This document shows, one piece after another, positions 48,914 to 57,200 of a stretch of 64,000 nt of DNA. The position numbers were made by a program, and so were the translations under genes. This DNA is from Rhizobium sp. Leaf453 (GTDB taxonomy: Bacteria; Pseudomonadota; Alphaproteobacteria; Rhizobiales; Rhizobiaceae), in the NCBI RefSeq assembly GCF_001425605.1, contig NZ_LMRG01000003.1:1-64000 (forward strand), written 5' to 3'. A model generated the notes under the pieces. It was given only the letters and a program-made list of their open reading frames with translations. It searched no databases and had not been told where the DNA came from. The first letter of the stretch is position 1, and the number at the start of each line of letters is the position of its first letter.

Positions 48914-49168
48914 ATGAAAAAGGCCATCGTGCTTGTGCTGCTCGCTTTATCCGTCGCGAGTTGCACGCAGACTGAAAAGGGTGCCGGTATCGGCGCGGTT
49001 TCCGGCGCTATCATCGGCGGCGCGATCACCGGTGACGTGCGCGGCGCAGCCGTCGGCGCGGCAATCGGCGGCGTTTCCGGCGCTGTCATCGGCCATGTCA
49101 CCGAACAGCCCGGCCAGTGCTACTACCGCGACCGCTACGGCCGCCGCTACATCGACGATTGCCCGTGA
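48914..49168 (+). CDS. glycine-zipper lipoprotein
   Basis: An 84-residue protein with a lipoprotein signal (LALSVASC, lipidated Cys18) and a glycine-zipper hydrophobic repeat (GAGIGAVSGAIIGGAITGDVRGAAVGAAIGGVSGAVIG), then a tail with RYGRRYIDDCP. Such proteins insert into or stabilise the envelope (17-kDa antigen / SlyB-like families). GGAGAA precedes the ATG and a clear terminator follows. Confidence 0.85.
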   Translation: MKKAIVLVLLALSVASCTQTEKGAGIGAVSGAIIGGAITGDVRGAAVGAAIGGVSGAVIGHVTEQPGQCYYRDRYGRRYIDDCP

Positions 49169-49201
49169 TATAATCTGCTGGTTGCTGCCAGCCCGAATGG
49201 A

Positions 49202-49235
49202 CCCCGGAAAGCTGAAACAGCTCTCCGGGGTTTTT
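49202..49235 (+). terminator. rho-independent terminator
   Basis: CCCCGGA (49202-49208) and TCCGGGG (49224-49230) form a stem extended inward by AGCT/AGCT, followed by TTTTT. It ends the lipoprotein transcript. The complementary strand may also help stop the convergent puuB transcript. Confidence 0.85.
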
Positions 49236-50527
49236 CATGCGCTCAGCTTTTCCCGCTGCTGGAAAAACCACATGGCCAGGGCAAGCGCCTGATTACCGAG
49301 AAAGCGCCCGATCGGCAGCCGCCACTGATGCGCACTGGCAAAGACATCGAAATCCCGCGGATCTCCCGTCATGGCCGCCGCCATGATTTCACCGACGATG
49401 TGTGAAGTCGCGACACCGTGGCCGGAATACCCCTGCGCATAGAAGACGTTTTCCGTGACACGGCCGAGTTGCGGGATGCGATTGATGCTGATGCCATCCT
49501 GTCCCTGCCACGCGAAATCGATGCGGATGCCTTTTAATTGCGGGAAGGTTTTCTCGATCGCGGGACGCAATGTCTCCGCGACATCCGAACTCTCCCGCCC
49601 GGTATAATTCGTGCCGCTGCCGAACAACAGGCGCCTGTCGGCGGTGAGCCGATAGTAGTCCAGCACGAACCGGGTGTCGTAGACGGCCAGATCCCGGGGA
49701 TTGAGCGCATGGGCGACCTCATCCGAAAGCGGCTCGGTGGTGACGATGCCGAGCGTAGCGGGAAAAAGCAGGCCGGAAAGCTTGCCGCGTGCCAGCCGGT
49801 GTGAGGCATTGCCGGCGATCAGCACCTTGTCGGCGCGGACACTGCCGCCGTCGGTAATGAGTTCGACGCGTTTGCCGTAGCGGATTTCGTTCACCCGGCT
49901 GTCCTCAAAAATCCTGGCACCGAGGCTACGTGCAGCATTTGCCTCGCCAAGGCAGAGGTTGAGCGAATGAACGTGCATGTTGCGGCGATTGATCAGGCCG
50001 GCGGCATAGAGGTCCGTGCCGACGACATCGCGCACAGCCGATCCATAGACCATCTCTACCTCATCGCCCATGCCATGCGCGACGGCAGCCTTGTACATGC
50101 CCTCCAGTTCCGGAATATGCGAGGGCTTGAACGCCGCATGCATATGGCCGGATTTCAGGTCGCAGCGGATCGCATATTTCTCGACGCGGCGGCGGATGAT
50201 GTCGTGCCCGCGCCAGCGCAGGTTCCAGACGAAATCCTCCGCGCCAGCCCCCAGGACACGACGGAATTGCTTGAGCATGGCCTGATCGCCCGAGAGCGAC
50301 CCGGTGATCTGACCGCCATTGCGGCTGGAGGCGCCCCAGCCGATGCGGTTGGTTTCCAGCAGGGCGACAGAAAGGCCCTTTTCCGCAAGCTCCAACGCGG
50401 TCGCAACGCCCGTAAAACCGCCGCCGATGATGGCGACATCGACGTCGAGGCTACCGGCGAGCCGCCCGAACGGTTCGACCGGATTGGCGGTGGCGGCGTA
50501 GTAGGACTTGCAATAGTTTTCGGCCAT
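49235..50527 (-). CDS. puuB: gamma-glutamylputrescine oxidase-like FAD enzyme
   Basis: A protein of 430 residues, similar to the 426 residues of E. coli PuuB. I chose the start MAENYCKSYYAATANPVEPF because it matches the family N-terminus; a GTG at 50569 overlapping the upstream gene by 8 bp is possible. It has the FAD Rossmann motif DVAIIGGGFTGVATALELAEKG and the DAO-type block GWGASSRNGGQITGSLSGDQ, plus FYAQGYSGHGVATSHIVGEIMA near the C-terminus. It oxidises gamma-glutamylputrescine to the aldehyde, H2O2 and ammonia. puuA lies directly upstream. Confidence 0.88.
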   Translation of the reverse strand: MAENYCKSYYAATANPVEPFGRLAGSLDVDVAIIGGGFTGVATALELAEKGLSVALLETNRIGWGASSRNGGQITGSLSGDQAMLKQFRRVLGAGAEDFVWNLRWRGHDIIRRRVEKYAIRCDLKSGHMHAAFKPSHIPELEGMYKAAVAHGMGDEVEMVYGSAVRDVVGTDLYAAGLINRRNMHVHSLNLCLGEANAARSLGARIFEDSRVNEIRYGKRVELITDGGSVRADKVLIAGNASHRLARGKLSGLLFPATLGIVTTEPLSDEVAHALNPRDLAVYDTRFVLDYYRLTADRRLLFGSGTNYTGRESSDVAETLRPAIEKTFPQLKGIRIDFAWQGQDGISINRIPQLGRVTENVFYAQGYSGHGVATSHIVGEIMAAAMTGDPRDFDVFASAHQWRLPIGRFLGNQALALAMWFFQQREKLSA

Positions 50528-50561
50528 GGCGGACTTCTTCGGCATTTGTATTTGGAGATCG

Positions 50562-51911
50562 TCAGACACTGACCCGATAGGTCGAGATTTCGAAATCGGT
50601 CACCTGTGCGGCAAAGACGTCCTGCTCCTGTTGCTTGCAGGCCGCAAAGCAGGAAACAAACTCCGGGTGCAGGATCCGGCCCAGGCTCTCCGTGGCCGAA
50701 AAACGCTCCAGCGCTTGGCGCCAATCCTTGGCGATCTTCGGCAATTCCAGCTCATGCGAATTGGTCCCGACGGGCTGAGGCGGGCTCAGCTTTCGGGTAA
50801 TGCCATCGAGCGCGCCGCCGAGAATCGCAGCGAAGACAAGGAACGGATTGGCGTCGGCACCGGCGACACGATGTTCGATCCGCCGGGCGACGTGCGGGCC
50901 TGCCGGAATGCGCAGCGCTGCCGTGCGGTTTTCATAGCCCCAGCCGACCGTGGTCGGTGCCAGTCCGCCCGGCGCGAGACGGCGGTAGGAATTGAGATGT
51001 GGGGCAAAGACCAGCGTCATATCCGCCATGCTTTCCAGCAACCCGCCGACAGCCGACAGCATGAGATCGGATCCACGCTCCGTGCCGTCATCGAAAACAT
51101 TGCGACCATCTGCGTCCAGCATGGAAAAATGCACATGCAGGCCGTTGCCGGCATAGCCGGGATAGGGCTTGGCCATGAAGCAGGCAAGGGAGCCATGGCG
51201 GCGGGCGACGTTGCGGATGATATGCTTGAAGTAAAGGGTGTCTTCCGCCGCCTTCAGTGCATCCGGCTGGTGCATGAGGTTGAATTCGAACTGCCTCGGC
51301 GCCCCCTCGGCGATCGCCGCATCCACCTCGATCCCGCAAGCCGCAGCGACCGCGCAGACCTCGTCGAGAAACGGCCCCACCTCGGCCAGTTCCTCCAGCG
51401 AATAGATATTGTCGATATCCTTCGGCGGACTACCCGGACCGCCGGATGCGGGCGTCGGCCGATCCTGATCGGGATCGATCAGGTAAAACTCCAACTCCGC
51501 CGCGACGACAGGCGTCAGGCCGATCGCGCTGTAGCGTTCGAGAATGTCGGCCAGCAGATGCCGCCCATCGGCGAAATAGGGCTGACCATCCTCCTTGCTC
51601 ATCCACATCGGCAGGACCGGTCCGGCAAAACCGAGATTAAGGGGACCACGGCCGGTCGGGACACAGACCCCATCCAGATCGCCGCGCTCCATGGTCAATT
51701 TTGTGCCGGCGACATCGGTGCCCCAGATATCCACGCCGATGGACGAGAGCGGCATGCGAATGCCGTCCTTCTTCAGCTTGCCGATCTTGCCGGCGGCGAC
51801 GCGCTTGCCGCGCAGGATGCCGTTCATGTCGGTGATGGCAGCATAGGCATGGCCGTCCGGCACCTCGATATCGGCCTTGTCTGTCAGCGAAATACGAGGT
51901 GCGGTGTTCAT
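50562..51911 (-). CDS. puuA: glutamate-putrescine ligase (glutamine-synthetase family)
   Basis: A protein of 449 residues when started at MNTAPRISLTDKADIE (GGAG 8 nt before). Glutamine-synthetase catalytic motifs are AAELEFYLIDPD, GAPRQFEFNL, NGLHVHFSM, NSYRRLAPGGLAPTTVGWGYENRTAALRIP and the RIEHRVAGADANPF metal/ATP region. It couples glutamate to putrescine to form gamma-glutamylputrescine, the first step of the Puu route. It pairs with puuB immediately downstream; the later steps (aldehyde dehydrogenase, hydrolase) are not adjacent. Confidence 0.88.
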   Translation of the reverse strand: MNTAPRISLTDKADIEVPDGHAYAAITDMNGILRGKRVAAGKIGKLKKDGIRMPLSSIGVDIWGTDVAGTKLTMERGDLDGVCVPTGRGPLNLGFAGPVLPMWMSKEDGQPYFADGRHLLADILERYSAIGLTPVVAAELEFYLIDPDQDRPTPASGGPGSPPKDIDNIYSLEELAEVGPFLDEVCAVAAACGIEVDAAIAEGAPRQFEFNLMHQPDALKAAEDTLYFKHIIRNVARRHGSLACFMAKPYPGYAGNGLHVHFSMLDADGRNVFDDGTERGSDLMLSAVGGLLESMADMTLVFAPHLNSYRRLAPGGLAPTTVGWGYENRTAALRIPAGPHVARRIEHRVAGADANPFLVFAAILGGALDGITRKLSPPQPVGTNSHELELPKIAKDWRQALERFSATESLGRILHPEFVSCFAACKQQEQDVFAAQVTDFEISTYRVSV

Positions 51912-52209
51912 TCCCCAAGCTCCATGCTTTGTGTCTGGCCGACCATACTGGAACTCCTTTGGGGAGCAAGCGGCGACACCTACTGTCGATGTCAAAACGA
52001 TTGGTGACAGACGATAGAATCGATCCGACATCGTGGCTTTTTGTTTCCGACGCGTCACAGTCGCCTTGGTTTTTCAACAAAATCCGGCTTCGAGTCTTCA
52101 TCAATCGGACAATGCTGTGTAGGGTCGCCGCTCATCAGGGGCGACCCTGTCATGCAATGAGACGTTTGCCATGACGGCGGGCGAATGTTGAAACTGGCCT
52201 GGACAGCGA
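51912..52209. promoter_or_regulatory. divergent region between puuA and tamA
   Basis: A 298-bp gap holding the promoters of puuA (leftward) and tamA (rightward). A 9-bp stem, AGGGTCGCC (52121-52129) / GGCGACCCT (52140-52148), stands 62 bp before the tamA ATG and may be a leader hairpin or operator. No gene is seen. Confidence 0.4.
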
Positions 52210-54132
52210 ATGCGGAAACGAATGCGTCTGCCGATTGTGGGTGTTGCGTATCGGAAGGCTGGCACTGCTTTTGCGGTCGCGGCTCTGGTTGCCTGCGGCC
52301 CGCTTTCCGTGTCCAACGCCTATGCCTTCAAGATTTTCGGCATGAGCTTCTTCGAAAAGGAAGAGGAAGCGAACCCGGTCGTCGATCCCGTCAACTACAG
52401 CCTGACATTGACCGAAAATTCCGGCGACGAGGACCTGAAGGAAGCGCTGGAAAACAGCTCCCGCCTTTTTCAGGACAAGGACGAACCGGTCTCCGGAAAT
52501 CTGGGCCTTGCCATCAAGGCTCGCGACGATCGCGACCGGCTGCTGGCTGCGCTCTATGAGCAAGCGCGCTATGGCGGCGTCGTGACCGTGACAATCAACG
52601 GCCAGGACATCGACAGCCTGCCGCCGGATCCCGTATTCCCGAATGATACCCCCGTTCCCGTCGAGATCACCGTCACACCCGGCCCAACTTTCACCCTCGG
52701 CGAGGTCGTGCTGAAAAGCGATGCCGTGGGCAAGCGGCCGGATGAATATCTGAAGCCGGGCAGCCGGGCGGACTCGACCCTGATCATCAAGGCCGGCGAA
52801 AAGGTCGTCGAGGACTTGAAGGAAGAAGGCCGACCGCTCGCCAAGCTCACCGACCGCAGCGTCGTCGCCGATCACGCCTCTAATACCGTCGACGTCACCA
52901 TCGCGGCTGAAGGTGGACCGGTCGCGCCGGTCGGTGCTGTTTCCGTCGCCGGCACCAAGACGGTCGATCCCGAATTCGTCGCTGAATATTCGCGGCTGAA
53001 CGGCGGCGATCCCTATTCGCCCGAGGAAATCCGCAAGGCATCCGAACGGTTGCGCCAGCTTGGCGTGTTTTCCAGCATCACCATCAAGGAAGCCACGGTC
53101 CTGGCGCCGGATGGATCTCTCCCGATGACGATCGAGGTCTCGGAAGGCAAGCACCGCTATTTCGGAGCCGGCGCACAATATTCGACAACGGATGGCTTCG
53201 GCATCCAAGGCTATTGGGGCCATCGCAACCTGTTCGGCCGGGCGGAATCGCTACGCCTCGAAGGCTCGGTCAGCCGAATCGGCGAAACCACCGATGTCGG
53301 CAGCCTCGACTATTCGGCGGGCCTGATCTTCGCAAAACCCGGCGCCTTCGGTCCGACCACCACCTTCAATGCCAGCCTGAAGGCGCAGCTTCTCGATCCA
53401 GACGCCTACAAGGCCACCATCTTCACCGGGGCTGCGGGCGTCACCGCCGAACTGTCACAGACCGATACGCTGTCGGTCGGCGGCGAACTGCAATGGGCCG
53501 ATGTCGAGGATGCCTTCGGCACCAATGAATATCTGACGGCGGCGATCCCGATCGAATACATCCGCGACACGCGCGACGACAAGCTGAACCCGACGGAAGG
53601 CTACCGCGCTTCGATCAACGCCAAGCCGAGCTACGAGATCGACAGCCAGACCTTCTTCAGCTCCATTGAAGGCTCGGCGTCCGCCTATCTCGGCCTGGGT
53701 GAGGAAAACCGCTTCGTGCTGGCCGGCCGGCTCGGCATAGGCACGCTGATTGGCGGTGATGGCCTCGCTTCCATTCCAGCCAATCGGCGCTTCTATCTCG
53801 GCGGTGGCGGTACCGTGCGCGGCTACTCCTACCAGGAGATCAGCCCGCGCAACGGTGACGACGATATTCTCGGCGGCCGCTCCTATGTCAATGCCACGGT
53901 GGAAGCGCGCATCGGCATCACCGAAAAGATCGGCCTCGTTCCCTTTGTCGATGTCGGCACGGTTTCGGCGAAGACAGCGCCGGACTTTTCGGACCTGCGC
54001 GCCGGCGCCGGCCTCGGGCTGCGCTACAACACGCCCTTCGGACCGATCCGCCTTGATGTCGCGGTACCGCTCAACGCCTATCCCGATGGCACGAAATACG
54101 GAATCTATGCCGGGATCGGCCAAGCCTTCTGA
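52210..54132 (+). CDS. tamA: TamA: Omp85-family outer membrane assembly protein
   Basis: A 640-residue outer-membrane beta-barrel protein with an N-terminal signal segment (about 17-40), POTRA domains (about 60-340; VGAVSVAGTKTVDPEFVAEYSRLNGGDPYSPEEI is a typical POTRA) and a C-terminal barrel that carries the VRGY motif in GGGGTVRGYSYQEISP. It ends in F, as usual for outer-membrane proteins. With TamB it forms the translocation and assembly module that helps insert autotransporters or moves phospholipids. tamB follows 97 bp later. Confidence 0.92.
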   Translation: MRKRMRLPIVGVAYRKAGTAFAVAALVACGPLSVSNAYAFKIFGMSFFEKEEEANPVVDPVNYSLTLTENSGDEDLKEALENSSRLFQDKDEPVSGNLGLAIKARDDRDRLLAALYEQARYGGVVTVTINGQDIDSLPPDPVFPNDTPVPVEITVTPGPTFTLGEVVLKSDAVGKRPDEYLKPGSRADSTLIIKAGEKVVEDLKEEGRPLAKLTDRSVVADHASNTVDVTIAAEGGPVAPVGAVSVAGTKTVDPEFVAEYSRLNGGDPYSPEEIRKASERLRQLGVFSSITIKEATVLAPDGSLPMTIEVSEGKHRYFGAGAQYSTTDGFGIQGYWGHRNLFGRAESLRLEGSVSRIGETTDVGSLDYSAGLIFAKPGAFGPTTTFNASLKAQLLDPDAYKATIFTGAAGVTAELSQTDTLSVGGELQWADVEDAFGTNEYLTAAIPIEYIRDTRDDKLNPTEGYRASINAKPSYEIDSQTFFSSIEGSASAYLGLGEENRFVLAGRLGIGTLIGGDGLASIPANRRFYLGGGGTVRGYSYQEISPRNGDDDILGGRSYVNATVEARIGITEKIGLVPFVDVGTVSAKTAPDFSDLRAGAGLGLRYNTPFGPIRLDVAVPLNAYPDGTKYGIYAGIGQAF

Positions 54133-54229
54133 TTGCAGGCGCAATCGACACGACCTGGAACCGGATGCGAAGCCCCGGGTTCAGGCAGATGCAATTTCAC
54201 CCCGACGCAACTTGCGCTATGGATGAACC

Positions 54230-57200
54230 ATGAATCGTTTGCTCCGCTTTCTGAAAGTCGCCCTGCGCTGGTTGGCCTATCTCCTTGGCTTCTCGCTCGT
54301 TGCCACCGTACTTTTCGTACTGTTTGCCGGCTTCACGGCACCTGGCGCCCGTTTCGTGGCTATGATGATCGAGAAATATGCCTCGACCCCGGACCAGATC
54401 GTGCGCATCAACGATCCCAGTGCGCTGCTGACCGGTGATTTCACAGCCTCGAGCGTGACGCTGTTCGACAGCAAGGGCATTTATGCGGAGATTCGCGAGG
54501 TCGCGATCGACTGGTCGCCGACGGCCCTGCTCTCGTCCCGGTTCGAGGCAGCGAAGCTCTCCGCCGGATCCGTGCGCCTGGAACGGCTGCCGATCCCCTC
54601 GCAGGAAACACAGGAGGTCCGCGAGACCTTCGCCCTGCCGATCGACGTGCAGATCGACGCCTTCGACATCAAGGAAGTGGTGATCGGCAAGGAGATCGCC
54701 GGAGCCGACCAGTTCCTCAGCGCTCAGGGCAAGATCGACGCCACCAACGCAAGCATCGCAGCGGCCCTTGCGGTTGCGCAACGCGACCGGCCGGATGCCA
54801 AGGCCGTCGCCGACATCGTCTTCAATCCGGCCGGCAATGAGCTGAAGCTCGAAACCACCATCAACGAGCCGAAGGGCGGACTGCTGGCCAAGGCGATGCG
54901 CCTTCCCGGCGAGCCGGCACTGAGTGTCAGCGTGACCGGCGATGGCCCGCTTTCGAAATGGAAGGGGTCAGCGACGGCATCCCTCGATGGCAACCAGGTC
55001 CTGAAGCTCGACGGCGAACATACCCTGGCGCCAGACGGTTTCCGTACTGTAGCCCTGCAGGGTGGCGGTACGTTCAGCGATCTCTTGCCGGCCGCCTTCC
55101 GTCCGCTGTTTGCCGGCACGACCGAAATCGACCTCGCAGCAGCCATCGATGGCGGCAAGACCGTGCGCATCGACAGGGGCAATATCTCCACCGGTGCGCT
55201 GGCTCTCTCCGCATCCGGCACCTACAGCACCGCCGGCCAGAACGACCTGCAGGCAAGCCTCACCGGCAAGACGGCCCCGATCGACTTCCGGCTGCCGCTC
55301 GCTGAGGGCGAAGCGCAGCTGTCGATCAATTCCGCCAATGTCTCGCTGATCGGTGACGCCCAGACCGCCGTGCTCGACATCGGCGCCGATATCGGCAAGG
55401 CAACTTTGCCGCAGGGCGAGATCGAAGCCATCAAGCTGCACGCCTATAGCGACACCTTCAATCTCTCGACGAAGACAGGCCCCTTGAGAGTGACCGCCGA
55501 AACCGGCGCCACCCGCTTCGTGAACGCCGATATCGATCGCCTCGTCAAGGGTCCGGTCAAGCTCAACGGCACACTGTCCCTGACCCCGGAAACTGTGTCG
55601 TTCGATCCCGTCACGCTCGAAAGTGCCAGCGTCGGCGGCACCCTGATCGGCTCCTATACGATCGCCGAGGGGACCGTTGCCTCCGCCTTCAAGCTGTTCG
55701 CCATGCCCACGACGCTGCCGCCGGGCATCGCCTCGAAATTCGACACGACCATCGCCATCGCCGGCAATCTGGCCACCGGCAATGATGGCAGCGTCAATGT
55801 CACCGACCTCACCCTCGCATCCGGTACGGTCGAGGCGGCCGGATCAGTGGCGCTGCAGACGGGCGAACTCACCGCCGCCATCAGCGGCACCGTGCCGGAA
55901 ATCGGCAAGCTTCTGGCCGACGCCAAGGGCATTGCCAAGTTCAGCGCCGATGTTACCGGCCCGCTCGATGCGCTGGCTGTGAAGGCTGAGGTCACTTCCA
56001 CCGACGCGACGCTGGCCGGGCGAACCCTGAACGACCTCGCCGTCAATGCCGATGCGACCGTTGGCCAGAACGGGCCGAACGCCACGGTGACCGCAAAGGG
56101 ATCGCTGGACGGACAGATGATCGACGCAAAGGCCGAAATCGCTTCCGCCAAGGGCGCGACCAGCATCCCCTCCATCGACGTGACGATCGGCGAGAACAAG
56201 CTGACCGGCGCGCTGGACCTGACCGCCGATTTCCAGCCGAACGGCACCCTGACCTTCAACCTGCCCGATCTCGGCCTGCTCGCCGCCATGGCCGGCCAGA
56301 CCGCATCCGGCGACCTCGCCGGTTCCGCCAGTATCAAGAGTGACAACGGCGTGACCTCGGTTGCCGTGAAAGCCAATGGCTCCGGCATCACGCGCGGCGA
56401 TCTGGTGATCACCAAACCGGCCGCCGACATCACCATTGCCGATCTCAAGGCGCTGGCGATCAAGGGCAATGTCACTGTCGAGACCGTGGCACAGGGCGAC
56501 AACAAGCTCGCCGGCCTCAAGCTCGGTTTCGAGCAGCAGGGCGCACAAACCAATTTTGCCCTCGACGGCATCTATGACGATGCACCACTGACGGCGCGTG
56601 GCGATCTGCAGAGCGCGGCCGGCACGACGACGATCAACCTGCAATCCTTCGCTGCCGCACCGAAGAAGATTCCGCTTGAGCTGGCAGGCCCGACGACGAT
56701 CGTCATTGAAAACGGCGCGGTTCGCCTGAGCCAGCTTGCTGTCAAGGCATCCGGCGGCACTGTTACTTTGGACGGCAGTGCCGGCGACACGCTCGACCTG
56801 ACCGCGACGCTTGCGGGCATCGACGCCCGCCTCCCATTGCAGGGCGGTGAAGCTCATCTCGTACTCGACACGGGCACGGCCTCGATCAAGGGTACGATGC
56901 AGGCGGCCGATCTCGATGTGAAGGCCGATGTCGGCCAGCTTGCCTTGCCGCAAGGCCGGTTCGACGCCATCAAGCTGACGGCGCATAGCGATGCCTTCAA
57001 CCTCACCACCCGCTCCGGCAAGGTTGCGACGACCATCGAAACCGGCGCGACACAGCTGACCAGCGCCGATCTCGACCGGCTGGTCAAAGGCCCGATCAAG
57101 GTGGCGACGACACTCGACGTCACGTCCGAGGCAATCGGCTTCAGCCCGGTCACCATCAGCAGCACCAATCTCGACGGCGCACTGGCAGGGTCCTTCGCCC

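Noticed and set aside
48772-48975. 67-codon open frame overlapping the start of the lipoprotein gene
   Set aside because: It lacks a ribosome-binding site, overlaps a convincing lipoprotein gene in another frame and has no recognisable sequence.
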